15,261 nt of DNA, taken from NCBI GenBank assembly GCA_903866285.1, contig CAIPMZ010000112.1, positions 1 through 15,261 on the forward strand. The letters run 5' to 3'. Below, one piece after another: positions 1-7,452 of the stretch (the stretch's first letter is position 1; the number at the start of each line of letters is the position of its first letter). Origin of the DNA: an uncultured bacterium (GTDB taxonomy: Bacteria > Patescibacteriota > Minisyncoccia > Moranbacterales > GWC2-37-73). Under the pieces are notes generated by a model. The model was not told the DNA's origin, ran no database searches, and saw only the letters and a program-made list of their open reading frames with translations. Made by a program: the position numbers and the translations under genes.

Positions 1-107
1 TGAGGGTTAAGGATGTTTTCTGCTATTATTTGCATAGAATCTCTAGGGTCTTCAATGATTAATTGAGTAAATCTAGAGATGATACTGTATTTTTCCATTT
101 TAGGCAT
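1..107 (-). CDS. 5' end of a divergent gene of unknown function (partial)
   Basis: Read on the minus strand from an ATG whose first base is 107, the frame stays open for 35 codons to the window edge. The protein begins MPKMEKYSIISRFTQL and continues with an acidic, helix-like stretch (IIEDPRDSMQ). An in-frame TAA lies four codons upstream, so translation starts at 107 or at the second Met (first base 98). No Shine-Dalgarno sequence is seen, as for most genes here. Open frame to the edge, protein-like composition and divergent orientation support a real gene, but 35 residues are too few to recognise a family and chance is not excluded. Confidence 0.5.
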   Translation of the reverse strand, partial: MPKMEKYSIISRFTQLIIEDPRDSMQIIAENILNP

Positions 108-145
108 GTCAGAGTGTTAAGTATGACATGGGCGAGTGCAAGGTA

Positions 146-174
146 TTTATTTGGAGGGTAAGTTGTGGTATAAT
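146..174 (+). promoter_or_regulatory. Promoter of the subtilase gene, extended -10
   Basis: TATAAT at 169-174 is preceded by TGG, giving a perfect extended -10. A weak -35 (TTTATT, 146-151) sits at 17-bp spacing. Transcription would start near 181, leaving a leader of about 115 nt before the protease start codon. A second, poorer possibility is TTGACA at 260-265, which has only a weak TAAAAT 15 bp downstream. Confidence 0.6.
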
Positions 175-195
175 AAAGTTAACTAGGAAACAATC

Positions 196-244
196 CTTAC
201 CGGCTGAAGGTAACCACGAGCGTTGAAATTTTCAGCTCCGTAAG
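196..244 (+). promoter_or_regulatory. Stem-loop in the 5' leader of the subtilase mRNA
   Basis: CTTAC (196-200) pairs with GTAAG (240-244), and GCTGAA (203-208) pairs with TTCAGC (231-236). Together they form an 11-bp stem with a small asymmetric internal loop and a 22-nt apical loop. The structure begins about 15 nt after the predicted transcription start. It matches no riboswitch class I can name, and no terminator or Shine-Dalgarno sequence follows it. It could stabilise the mRNA or sense something; function unknown. Confidence 0.4.
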
Positions 245-295
245 TTATAAATAATTCGGTTGACAGTGTTTAATAAAAAATAAAATAAAAAAGTG

Positions 296-3200
296 ATGCA
301 AAAAAAATCTTTTTATCGGAAAGCGGAAGCTGTTTTTTTATTATTGGCGATGCTGGTTCCAAATTTAGGGCAACTTAGTTTGGTAACAAGCGCACAGACC
401 ACGCCCGACCCACAATTGCAGGTAGAGCTTCAAGACAAGGCAGCGGCCTTGAAAAATATTAAAACTGAGGTTGCTGAGGCGGTTGCGTCGCTTGATAATA
501 AAGATTACGTACCAGGTGAATTGATTGTAAAATTTAAAGACAGCGTTGATCTTTCTGAGACAAGCGGAAAAGCTGAGGTTGCTAATTTTGCTAAAAATAA
601 AAATTTAAACCAGCAAGAAGATTTCGAGCAGTATAATAGCTCCTTGCTGAAACTTAAAGATTCAAAGGCAAGCCTTAGTAGTAAAATTGTAGAGCTGCGC
701 AATGATCCGAAGGTTGAGTCCGTGCAACCTAATTATCAATACGGCTCACTTTCAACTGAGCTAACTTCAATCAATGATACAGGTAAAGCTAATCAATGGG
801 GGCTTTATAACGACGGTAATTCGGTGAGTCTGGATGGTCAAAACATTACCAAAACTATTGGCGTCGACATTGATGCGGCTGGTGCTTGGGGCGCAACTGG
901 GGGTGAGAATAATTCAGTTATTGTGGCGGTGATTGATTCTGGGGTTGCCTATAACCAACCTGACTTGGTGGCGAATATGTGGCATGCTTCCGCTGGAGGT
1001 TGTTTTAATCAAGCCGGGGGAGTGATGGCTGTTGATGGAATTCCAGTTGCTTGTGATTACGGTTATGATTTTGAAAATAATGACAATGATCCTTCGCCAG
1101 TTAATTCTTCGCGTGGTCTCGCTGGGGCTTCCCATGGAACGCTCTTGGCCGGGATTATTGGCGCAACTCAAAATAACGCCAGGGGAATAGCTGGCGTGGC
1201 TAAAAATGTTAAAATCATGGCTTTGCGAAGTAGCCTCACCACTTCAAATATTATTGCAGCTATTGGTTTTGCAAAATATAATGGAGCTAAAGTAATCAAT
1301 GCTAGTTGGGGTAACTATTTCCCAGATGAGGCCTTATTGGGTGCGATTGCTGATTTTAATGGTTTGTTTGTAGCGGCGGCTGGTAATGATGCTAATAATA
1401 ACGAAACCGATCCTGCCTATCCTTGTGCTTTTTCTGCTTTTCAAGCCAATGTGATTTGCGTAGCAGCCGTGGATGAGAATGGAAATCTTGCAAGTTTCTC
1501 AAACTATGGAGCTACCACGGTTGATATCGGTGCGCCAGGCACAAATATCTATAGTCCATTGGCAACAACGATGGTAACTTTCCAAGATTTTAGCTTGGTG
1601 ACTCCGCCGGCTTTCCCGGCTGGTTTTGTTGGCGGGGCTGGTAGCGGCACAGCGAGCGTTTCAGGCAATAATGTACTTTTCGGGGATTCAGCGCGCTCAC
1701 CTTATACTGATAATGTAAATTATTTAATTAAATCAAATCAAATAGATTTAAGTAGTTTAAATGAAGCAGATTTACCCAGTCTGGATTTTTTAGCTACCTG
1801 CGACACAGCGTATAGTGCGACCGACTATTTGGATTATGGTGTTTTTCGGGTTAGCAGTGATAATGTAGCTTATAGTACTCTTTATTTGGGTTCAACTCCC
1901 CTGGCTTTCGATGAAGCAACTATTGATGCCGTGCATGGCGATATTAGTCCTAACGGTAGCGCCACTTATCGTTTTAGGGATGTACCCCTGGATATTCAAT
2001 ATTTAACCTCTACTTTTCACTATGGTTATCAATGGGTAACAGATGGCACAGATAATAATTACGAGGGTTGTTCAATAGACGATGTTAAAGTTAAAAAAAT
2101 TACCGATGGCTCCGGGGATGGGACTAATAATAATAATTATGTTTATATGAGTGGTACCTCAGCCGCGACTCCGTTTGTTGCTGGGGTGGCGGCGCTAGCT
2201 TGGAGTTATAAGGGCAGCTTATCCGCAGCGAGCGTGAAGCAAATTATTAATAGTAATGGTACGGCCAATACGAGCTTGGATGGAAAAACAGTTTCCGGTA
2301 AAATGCTTAACGCCAATAGAGTCCTTAGTTATTTAAGTTCGGCTAAAAAGATCACTAGTTTTGGCTTTAATTTTTCGGGATATGCTAATCGGGTGGAGGG
2401 AAGAATTGACGAGGTGGCGCATACGATTAAAGTGGTAATTCCTTATTCGCATAGAAGTGAAATAACCGCCTTAACTCCAATTATAAATTTTGAAGGCGCA
2501 TCAGTTAGTCCAGTTAGCGGGGTTGTGCATAATTTTACAAACCCCGTAAGTTATATTGTAACTGCTGCGGATGGGGGAACTCAAGCTTATACGGTGACGG
2601 TAACGACGGGGCCTGCAATTTCAAGTTTTAGTTTGCCCGGGGCGACAATGGAAGCAACTCATGCAGATTCAGACGGGAGTGAACACCTCGTGCTCGCGGT
2701 TACACGGGGAACTGATTTATCCTCGCTTACGCCGACGGTAACGATTGTAAATGGTGGCAGCGGGACTATTCTTTCGCCGGTAGCGGGGGCGGCTCAAGAT
2801 TTTAGTGACTCTGTTTTAAATCCAATTACTTATCTGTTAACGCGCAACAATGGCGATGGAACCTTCGATCAGCAAAATTATAAAATTACAGTTTTGGAAG
2901 CTCCGGGAATTTCAAATTTTTCCTTCACGGGGGTAAATTATGCATTAACAGCTATTACTTTTGATTCGAATAGAGATGCGCATGCCTCGATAGTGATTCC
3001 TTTTAATGCAAATACTGCTAACTTGACGCCAAAGATTGAATTTGATAACACTGGTCAGTGGGCTGGCAGCTCAATTTCTCCCAGTACTGGGGTGATGACA
3101 GATTTCACTGCGCCAATCAAATATACCCTAACCTGGAGCGAGGCTACGACTGGAGCGGTTATTACGCAAAATTACTATGTTAGCGTAAGTAAGGCAGCTG

Positions 3201-3760
3201 ACTCCTTTCCTAATGCTGGCGTAGCCTTTAGTGGCAAAAGCGAATCCGTCACTAAAAAATCAACTACGAGTGAAAAAGTAAAAATTAATTTTAAAAATGC
3301 CGAAAACGCTGTAGCTTATATGGTTTCAACTAAAGCTGATTTTGCTGGGGCTAGTTGGAAAGCCATGGCCAGCGGGGTAAGTGTAAAATTAAAAAAGAAA
3401 AGTGGAAAACAAAATTTCTACATTAAATTCAAGGATGCTAATGGTTTTGAATCGCCAGCTGAGAAAAAAACAGTTGAGTACCTTAGCCCTGAGCGGGTAA
3501 TTAAAAATTCCAAAAATACTATTACCCAGGGAGAAGTTTTAACTCAATCCGGAAAAGCTTTTTCAAAAAACAGTAAAGTCGCCCTCTATTTTTCCAAAGC
3601 TGGTGGCGGTTATTATCCCCCGACGGAAAAGCAGACCGATAGTAGTGGGGCTTTCTCGGTGTCTTTTAAGGCGATGAAAGCGAAAGGAAAATATCAATGG
3701 TATGCCCTGGATTTAAAAACTGGCAAGAAAAGTAAAATTATTCAATATGAGATCAAGTAA
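296..3760 (+). CDS. Large secreted subtilisin-like serine protease (S8), multidomain
   Basis: Exported S8 protease of 1154 aa. I take the ATG at 296 rather than the GTG directly before it. A signal peptide (about 1-33, ending LVTSA) is followed by an inhibitor-like prodomain (about 70-150, YVPGELIVKF to VESVQPNYQY). The catalytic triad is visible: Asp214 in AVIDSG, His280 in GASHGT, Ser622 in SGTSAATP, with oxyanion Asn364 in AAGND. About 190 residues (425-612) are inserted between Asn364 and Ser622; the beta-rich pattern (IDLSSLNEADLPSLDF, GVFRVSSDN, CSIDDVKVKK) suggests a MAM-like jelly roll. From about 686 to 960 come three repeats of the DUF5018/cadherin-like type (xITSFxF, LTPxIxF, SPxSGxxxDF, YxVTV). 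The last 190 residues are lysine-rich beta domains without an obvious anchor. It probably degrades external proteins or peptides. The protease call is certain; the accessory domains are inferred. Confidence 0.95.
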   Translation: MQKKSFYRKAEAVFLLLAMLVPNLGQLSLVTSAQTTPDPQLQVELQDKAAALKNIKTEVAEAVASLDNKDYVPGELIVKFKDSVDLSETSGKAEVANFAKNKNLNQQEDFEQYNSSLLKLKDSKASLSSKIVELRNDPKVESVQPNYQYGSLSTELTSINDTGKANQWGLYNDGNSVSLDGQNITKTIGVDIDAAGAWGATGGENNSVIVAVIDSGVAYNQPDLVANMWHASAGGCFNQAGGVMAVDGIPVACDYGYDFENNDNDPSPVNSSRGLAGASHGTLLAGIIGATQNNARGIAGVAKNVKIMALRSSLTTSNIIAAIGFAKYNGAKVINASWGNYFPDEALLGAIADFNGLFVAAAGNDANNNETDPAYPCAFSAFQANVICVAAVDENGNLASFSNYGATTVDIGAPGTNIYSPLATTMVTFQDFSLVTPPAFPAGFVGGAGSGTASVSGNNVLFGDSARSPYTDNVNYLIKSNQIDLSSLNEADLPSLDFLATCDTAYSATDYLDYGVFRVSSDNVAYSTLYLGSTPLAFDEATIDAVHGDISPNGSATYRFRDVPLDIQYLTSTFHYGYQWVTDGTDNNYEGCSIDDVKVKKITDGSGDGTNNNNYVYMSGTSAATPFVAGVAALAWSYKGSLSAASVKQIINSNGTANTSLDGKTVSGKMLNANRVLSYLSSAKKITSFGFNFSGYANRVEGRIDEVAHTIKVVIPYSHRSEITALTPIINFEGASVSPVSGVVHNFTNPVSYIVTAADGGTQAYTVTVTTGPAISSFSLPGATMEATHADSDGSEHLVLAVTRGTDLSSLTPTVTIVNGGSGTILSPVAGAAQDFSDSVLNPITYLLTRNNGDGTFDQQNYKITVLEAPGISNFSFTGVNYALTAITFDSNRDAHASIVIPFNANTANLTPKIEFDNTGQWAGSSISPSTGVMTDFTAPIKYTLTWSEATTGAVITQNYYVSVSKAADSFPNAGVAFSGKSESVTKKSTTSEKVKINFKNAENAVAYMVSTKADFAGASWKAMASGVSVKLKKKSGKQNFYIKFKDANGFESPAEKKTVEYLSPERVIKNSKNTITQGEVLTQSGKAFSKNSKVALYFSKAGGGYYPPTEKQTDSSGAFSVSFKAMKAKGKYQWYALDLKTGKKSKIIQYEIK

Positions 3761-3776
3761 AAATATCTAGCTAAAA

Positions 3777-3806
3777 ATCAAAAACTGCCCGAGGGCAGTT
3801 TTTGAT
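3777..3806 (+). terminator. Intrinsic terminator after the subtilase gene
   Basis: A perfect 13-bp stem (ATCAAAAACTGCC / GGCAGTTTTTGAT) closes a CGAG loop 17 bp after the protease stop codon. The T5 run lies inside the 3' arm, and the A-rich 5' arm would make it work in both directions. The -35 box of the next gene overlaps its 3' arm. Confidence 0.85.
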
Positions 3807-3830
3807 TTCCAGTTAAATTTTTGCTAAGAT
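3802..3830 (+). promoter_or_regulatory. Promoter of the secreted coiled-coil gene
   Basis: TTGATT (3802-3807), a 17-bp spacer, then TGC-TAAGAT (extended -10 at 3825-3830). The predicted start near 3837 leaves a leader of about 20 nt. The -35 box shares bases with the preceding terminator, so terminator and promoter are packed together. Confidence 0.65.
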
Positions 3831-3857
3831 TAGGGAGTAGGCATAAAAAGAAGATTT

Positions 3858-4541
3858 ATGAAAAAAAGTTGTATTATTTTCGTTGCTATAATATTATTTG
3901 GTTTTGCCGAGACCTTCCTGGCGCAGGCGGAGCAAGTAGTCGAGGTGGAGCTTCAATTTGAGCAAGATCCTTCCAACCCAGCTGAAGTTGATAACTCAAC
4001 TTCTTTAGATAATACTGTTCAAAGTGATTCGGAGGTAATCAAAGTCTATGGCGCAGATGAGAGTGGTCAAGAAGCGGGAGCAATTGAGGTAAATACTGAG
4101 TTAGATGCTGGCGCTGGGGAGGCGAGTAAAGAGGTGCAATATTATTTATGGGGAGATCCGGTTGCGAACATGCTGATTCTAGCCCAACAAGAAGGTATCT
4201 ATAATAAGGAGCTCGAGCGCTTAGCTAAGCAACAGGCAATTAATGACAGTAGTTTGCTGGATGCTAAAGCAGGAATTGAAAAAAGAAGTAGCCTGCTAAA
4301 TTTTATAATAGGACCTGATTTTAAGAATTTGAAGCTTGTAAATAAGGTGATAAATCAAAATACCGAGGTGGTTACTAGTTTGAAAGAAATTACTGAAAAA
4401 ATGGATAATACTAGAGTAAGGAAGGAGACTCTCGACCAGTTGGAAACGCTAAAGAAAAATAATCAAGCAATTCAGGCCTATGTTGCTGAGAAAAGTCGCC
4501 AGTTTAGTTTGTTTGGTTGGCTGGTGAAATTTTTTAATTAA
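3858..4541 (+). CDS. Secreted coiled-coil protein of unknown function
   Basis: I do not recognise this 227-aa protein. It has a clear signal peptide (KK start, hydrophobic core, cleavage likely after AQA at residue 24), then an acidic, low-complexity linker (about 25-95) rich in D, E, S, N and V. The C-terminal half (about 98-215) is predicted alpha-helical, with heptad-like runs such as ELERLAKQQAIND and KETLDQLETLKKNNQ. It ends in a short aromatic, hydrophobic tail (LFGWLVKFFN) that could bind membrane or a partner. No catalytic motif is seen. It has its own promoter, so it need not be co-expressed with the protease upstream. Its helical domain and export suggest a periplasmic or surface structural role, which is a guess. 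Confidence 0.85.
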   Translation: MKKSCIIFVAIILFGFAETFLAQAEQVVEVELQFEQDPSNPAEVDNSTSLDNTVQSDSEVIKVYGADESGQEAGAIEVNTELDAGAGEASKEVQYYLWGDPVANMLILAQQEGIYNKELERLAKQQAINDSSLLDAKAGIEKRSSLLNFIIGPDFKNLKLVNKVINQNTEVVTSLKEITEKMDNTRVRKETLDQLETLKKNNQAIQAYVAEKSRQFSLFGWLVKFFN

Positions 4542-4601
4542 AGGCGTTATCCTTTGCGGGCTATGATACGGAATCAACTTAATTAGTGGTAGCAAGACGT
4601 T

Positions 4602-4636
4602 GGAGGCTCGACCTCCATTAGGGAGGTCGAGCCTCC
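4602..4636. repeat. Perfect 15-bp palindrome with self-complementary arms
   Basis: GGAGGCTCGACCTCC (4602-4616) and its exact reverse complement (4622-4636) flank ATTAG. Each arm is itself an interrupted palindrome (GGAGG...CCTCC), so the DNA can fold as one long or two short hairpins. There is no T-run on either side, which argues against a terminator. Its GC-rich sequence in an AT-rich gap is typical of a dispersed palindromic repeat. Confidence 0.85.
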
Positions 4637-4653
4637 TTGAGACTAACCGTGAG

Positions 4654-4683
4654 TTGTTTGATTTGGTATTAGTTGGTTATAAT
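4654..4683 (+). promoter_or_regulatory. Promoter of the SIMPL-domain gene
   Basis: TTGTTT (4654-4659), an 18-bp spacer and a perfect TATAAT (4678-4683). Predicted start near 4690. Because the -10 box overlaps the upstream in-frame TTG (4673), that TTG cannot be the start codon of this transcript; the ATG at 4718 is. Confidence 0.65.
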
Positions 4684-4717
4684 TAAATTAAGCTTTAATT
4701 TTTTTAAAAATAAATTT

Positions 4718-5503
4718 ATGCAAGAGGAAACAAAATTAAAATTAGTGCGTTTCTCGGAGCCAAAATTTGTGATTGCAATTAGTTTAGTTTTAGCTGTCAC
4801 CGCCATTGCGGTTGTTTCGATTTTGCGAGAGAAAATTGTAAGTGATCAGCAAAATCAAGTTTCAATTACGGGTCAAGGAAAAGTCAGTTATCAACCAGAC
4901 ATTGCAACGGTTACGCTTGGGGTTCAAATCGATAGAGTGCAAACGGCGGATTTGGCTTTGCAACAGCTGAATGAAAAAGTTGCGAAGACAGTTTCTTCAC
5001 TGGAAGCGCTGGGGATTAAAAAAGAGGACATTCAAACTCAGGCTTATGCTTTAAATCCTCAGTATGATTACAAGGATAATGTTTCTACGGTTGCTGGCTA
5101 TGGCGCTAATCAGAAATTGGCCATTAAAGTTTCGGATATTATTAATAAGCCAGAGGTTGTTAGTCAGGTAGTGGCGCAAGCTGGTTCGGCGCAAGCCAAT
5201 CAAGTTCAAGGGGTTGAGTTCACAGTTTCAAATGTGAATGATTTAAAACAGCAAGCGAGACTCTTGGCAATTGCTGACGCTAAGACAAAATCAGTTGGGC
5301 TGGCGCAGGCGACTGGCGTTAAATTAGGTAAGGTTTTGAATTGGTACGATAATGTGTTGCAAGCTCCAGATTTGACTAATCCAAATAATCTGGGTTATGG
5401 TGGTTCAGACGTCGCGATGGCAAAGTCGGCTACTCCACCGCAAGTGCCTGGGGGTACGCAGGACATTATTGTTGAAGTAGGACTGACGTATGAAGTGAAA
5501 TAG
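4718..5503 (+). CDS. Membrane-anchored SIMPL-domain (DUF541) protein
   Basis: This 261-aa protein has one N-terminal membrane segment (about 17-36, FVIAISLVLAVTAIAVVSI) and an outer SIMPL/DUF541 domain covering nearly all the rest. Typical family marks are VSITGQGKVSYQPDIATV near the start, LGVQ, the NPQYDY segment, ARLLAIADAKTKSVGLA in the second half, and the final beta-strand IIVEVGLTYEVK. Family members such as E. coli YggE and Brucella BP26 are periplasmic or surface proteins linked to oxidative stress or oligomeric channels; no enzymatic activity is established. I chose the ATG at 4718 because an in-frame TTG further upstream (4673) lies inside the promoter. The leader is AT-rich and has no Shine-Dalgarno sequence. 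It appears to be a single-gene transcript. The family call is secure, its precise role is not. Confidence 0.9.
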   Translation: MQEETKLKLVRFSEPKFVIAISLVLAVTAIAVVSILREKIVSDQQNQVSITGQGKVSYQPDIATVTLGVQIDRVQTADLALQQLNEKVAKTVSSLEALGIKKEDIQTQAYALNPQYDYKDNVSTVAGYGANQKLAIKVSDIINKPEVVSQVVAQAGSAQANQVQGVEFTVSNVNDLKQQARLLAIADAKTKSVGLAQATGVKLGKVLNWYDNVLQAPDLTNPNNLGYGGSDVAMAKSATPPQVPGGTQDIIVEVGLTYEVK

Positions 5504-5647
5504 AATAAGATAGAACATGGAACATGGAGCAAGAAATTTTTAATGGCTAATTTCTAAGGCCTAATGAAATGCGGAAGAAATAAAATAGAAATAGATTAGA
5601 GCTGGGATAGAAATAATTAGTTTGTAATAAGTAATTTATTAAACAAT

Positions 5648-5737
5648 ATGCTTTTAGTTTATCCAAAAAAGTTTTTGGCTGGTGTGGAGCCAGATGATGA
5701 AGATGAGGATGAAGATGGGAGTGATTTCGGTTGCTAA
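5648..5737 (+). CDS. Possible 29-aa acidic mini-protein
   Basis: ATG at 5648, TAA at 5735. The peptide starts MLLVYPKKFLAGVEP, then has an acidic run (DDEDEDEDGSD) and ends FGC. The split between a hydrophobic/basic front and a strongly acidic back is unusual for random sequence, and a weak hairpin (GACTAT/ATAGTC, 5745-5771) follows the stop. There is no Shine-Dalgarno sequence and no convincing promoter; the acidic run comes from a GAT/GAA/GAG simple repeat, which could equally be non-coding. I recognise no family. Confidence 0.3.
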   Translation: MLLVYPKKFLAGVEPDDEDEDEDGSDFGC

Positions 5738-5789
5738 TAAAACGGACTATGGTTATATAAAAATTATAGTCTTTAGAGCTTAATTTAGA

Positions 5790-5904
5790 AATTTTTACTT
5801 CGCTTATTTACTTTTTAGAGCCCGCGCTTGACCGAAAACAAGGGTCAAACGCTTAGCTTGCTGTCGCTCGCATGGCCTAAAAAGCAAACAAGCTCGTAAA
5901 AATT
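5790..5904. repeat. Long imperfect inverted repeat, MITE-like or structured RNA
   Basis: Left arm 5790-5822 and right arm 5874-5904 are near reverse complements. They share blocks AATTTTTAC, GCTT, TTT, CTTTTTAG and CC, separated by a few mismatches. Inside lies a second hairpin, TTGACC (5828-5833) with GGTCAA (5843-5848), and a GC-richer stretch containing GCGAGCGACAGCAAGC on the minus strand. Two of the A-C mismatches in a plus-strand RNA become G-U pairs in a minus-strand RNA, hinting that the minus transcript, if any, is the folded one. No transposase and no clear target duplication are seen. Confidence 0.7.
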
Positions 5905-5968
5905 GTGAGGTAATTTTGGGTTGAAAATGCAGATTGCGAATGACCCCTAGTGAAGTTTCGAATTTTTA

Positions 5969-5997
5969 AAAGCTTGTCAATTTGGCAGGCTTTTTTT
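5969..5997 (+). terminator. Intrinsic terminator in the intergenic region
   Basis: AAAGCTTGTC (5969-5978) pairs with GGCAGGC plus the first three Ts (three G-U pairs), loop AATTT, followed by a T7 run. No annotated gene ends nearby: the SIMPL stop is 466 bp upstream. It therefore ends either a long 3' UTR, the mini-ORF transcript, or an unrecognised small RNA. Confidence 0.75.
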
Positions 5998-6110
5998 GTT
6001 GAAATAAATTGCAAGGGTTATGCGTAGAAAATTAAAGATACCCTTGGGGGGTATAGCTACCAAAGGTGGAATTTTCAATTTTCAATGAATGAGGAAGGTT
6101 AATTCTCCAG

Positions 6111-6139
6111 TTAGCAGAGTAATTCCTGGTGCCTAATTA
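6111..6139 (+). promoter_or_regulatory. Possible promoter of the dehydrogenase gene
   Basis: TTAGCA (6111-6116), 17 bp, TAATTA (6134-6139). Both boxes are imperfect. It would start transcription near 6146, leaving an AT-only leader of about 29 nt without a Shine-Dalgarno sequence. Confidence 0.35.
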
Positions 6140-6174
6140 ATAAATAATTAATAATTTTTTAAAAAAATAAAGTT

Positions 6175-7419
6175 ATGCTAAAAAACAATGATGCATTTGT
6201 TAGCGCGCTGAGTCAACTTGAACAAGTGCAAAAGTTAATTAAAATTGATAAAAATATTTTTGCCCAACTGCAAGCTCCGCAAAGAATTTTAGAAGTTTCA
6301 ATTCCGGTTAAGCTGGATAGTGGTAAAGTCCAGGTTTTTACGGGTTATCGCAGTCAATTTAACGATGCGCGCGGTCCATTTAAAGGTGGGATTAGATTTC
6401 ATCCAGACGTTAATCTTTCCGAGGTTAAAGCTTTGAGCGCTTGGATGACGTGGAAAACTGCAGTGGCGGATATTCCCTTGGGCGGCGGGAAGGGCGGCGT
6501 AATTGTTGACCCGAAAAAATTGTCTCAAGGTGAGCTGGAAAGATTATCGCGGGGATATTTACAAGCAATTTATAAGTTTGTGGGACCTAATTTAGATGTA
6601 CCAGCACCAGACGTTTACACTGATCCTAAAATTATGGGCTGGATGCTGGATGAATATGAAAAAATTTCCGGCATTCATCAACCAGGCGTGATTACGGGCA
6701 AGCCACTTTCCATTGGTGGTAGTCAAGCGCGCGGTTATTCGACGGCCCAAGGAGCTTTTTATGTTTTGCGTGAGGCAGCTAAGAAAGTTGGCCTAAATAA
6801 AAATGCCACGGTGGCAATTGAGGGTTTCGGAAATGCGGGGGCGCATTTGGCGGAAATTTTACAAAAGAATGGTTATCGGATTATAGCACTGAGCGATTCA
6901 AAAGGCGCGATTGTGAATTATATGGGTCTAGACGTTTTGCAGGTAAAAAAACATAAGGAAAAAACTGGCAGTGTTATGGGTTATCCTGGGGCGGAGAAAA
7001 TTAAAAATCTACCTATTCTAGCCCAAGCAGTTGATATTTTAGTGCCGTCGGCGCTAGAAAATTCAATCACCACAGACAACGTAAAAAATATTAAAGCAAA
7101 ATTAATTATCGAAGTAGCTAATGGCCCGACTACGCCAGAAGCTGATGCAATTTTAGCTAAGCGAAACATTATGGTTGTGCCTGATATTTTAGCTAATGCG
7201 GGTGGGGTGGTAGTTAGTTATTTAGAGCAAGTCCAAAATGCTTATGGCTATTATTGGAGCGAGCAGAAAGTTTTGAAAAAATTGGAGGCTATTATGACAA
7301 CTTCTTTTAATTGTGTTTGGCAAGAAAAAATGAAACATCACACGACGGTGCGCATGGGTGCTTACGCCTTGGCAGTAGAACGCGTAGCTCAGGCGATGAA
7401 AGACCGGGGTAGGAATTAA
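6175..7419 (+). CDS. gdhA: Glu/Leu/Phe/Val dehydrogenase, probably glutamate dehydrogenase
   Basis: Catalyses reversible NAD(P)-dependent oxidative deamination of an amino acid, most likely glutamate to 2-oxoglutarate plus ammonia, in the cytoplasm. At 414 aa it has the usual length of the bacterial/archaeal hexameric type. Visible motifs: substrate-binding Lys94 in [11 protein letters not shown], catalytic Lys106 in PLGGGKGG, Asp146 in VPAPDVYTD, the [13 protein letters not shown] segment, the Rossmann loop GFGNAG (217-222) with Asp241 at the end of the second strand (ALSDSKG), and [20 protein letters not shown] near the C-terminus. Both domains are complete. It sits alone between an intergenic repeat region and the PBP gene, which begins 33 bp after its stop. 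A central nitrogen enzyme is somewhat unexpected in a reduced genome. Substrate choice and cofactor are inferred; a leucine or other branched-chain preference is not excluded. Confidence 0.93.
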   Translation: MLKNNDAFVSALSQLEQVQKLIKIDKNIFAQLQAPQRILEVSIPVKLDSGKVQVFTGYRSQFNDARGPFKGGIRFHPDVNLSEVKALSAWMTWKTAVADIPLGGGKGGVIVDPKKLSQGELERLSRGYLQAIYKFVGPNLDVPAPDVYTDPKIMGWMLDEYEKISGIHQPGVITGKPLSIGGSQARGYSTAQGAFYVLREAAKKVGLNKNATVAIEGFGNAGAHLAEILQKNGYRIIALSDSKGAIVNYMGLDVLQVKKHKEKTGSVMGYPGAEKIKNLPILAQAVDILVPSALENSITTDNVKNIKAKLIIEVANGPTTPEADAILAKRNIMVVPDILANAGGVVVSYLEQVQNAYGYYWSEQKVLKKLEAIMTTSFNCVWQEKMKHHTTVRMGAYALAVERVAQAMKDRGRN

Positions 7420-7439
7420 ATAAAAACGCCAAATTGGTG

Positions 7440-7445
7440 TACTAT
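7440..7445 (+). promoter_or_regulatory. Possible -10 box of the PBP gene, giving a leaderless mRNA
   Basis: TACTAT directly after TG in the 33-bp gap. Its predicted start (about 7452-7453) coincides with the ATG at 7453, so a transcript from here would be leaderless. No -35 box is seen at the right distance, and read-through from the dehydrogenase gene is the alternative. Confidence 0.3.
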
Positions 7446-7452
7446 AGGGTAT

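Larger units (their letters stand above)
5504..6174. other. 671-bp intergenic region with a possible mini-gene, inverted repeat and terminator
   Basis: Region between the SIMPL and dehydrogenase genes. In order it holds a GAACATGGAACATGG simple repeat (5513-5527), a possible 29-codon ORF (5648-5737), a weak hairpin (5745-5771), a long imperfect inverted repeat (5790-5904), a terminator (5969-5997), and two adjacent small hairpins (ATACCC/GGGTAT, 6038-6054; CTACC/GGTGG, 6057-6069). I see no tRNA or rRNA and no longer coding frame. Confidence 0.7.

Noticed and set aside
4673..4717. Upstream TTG start for the SIMPL protein
   Set aside because: It overlaps the TATAAT box at 4678-4683; the ATG at 4718 gives a normal basic start and membrane anchor.
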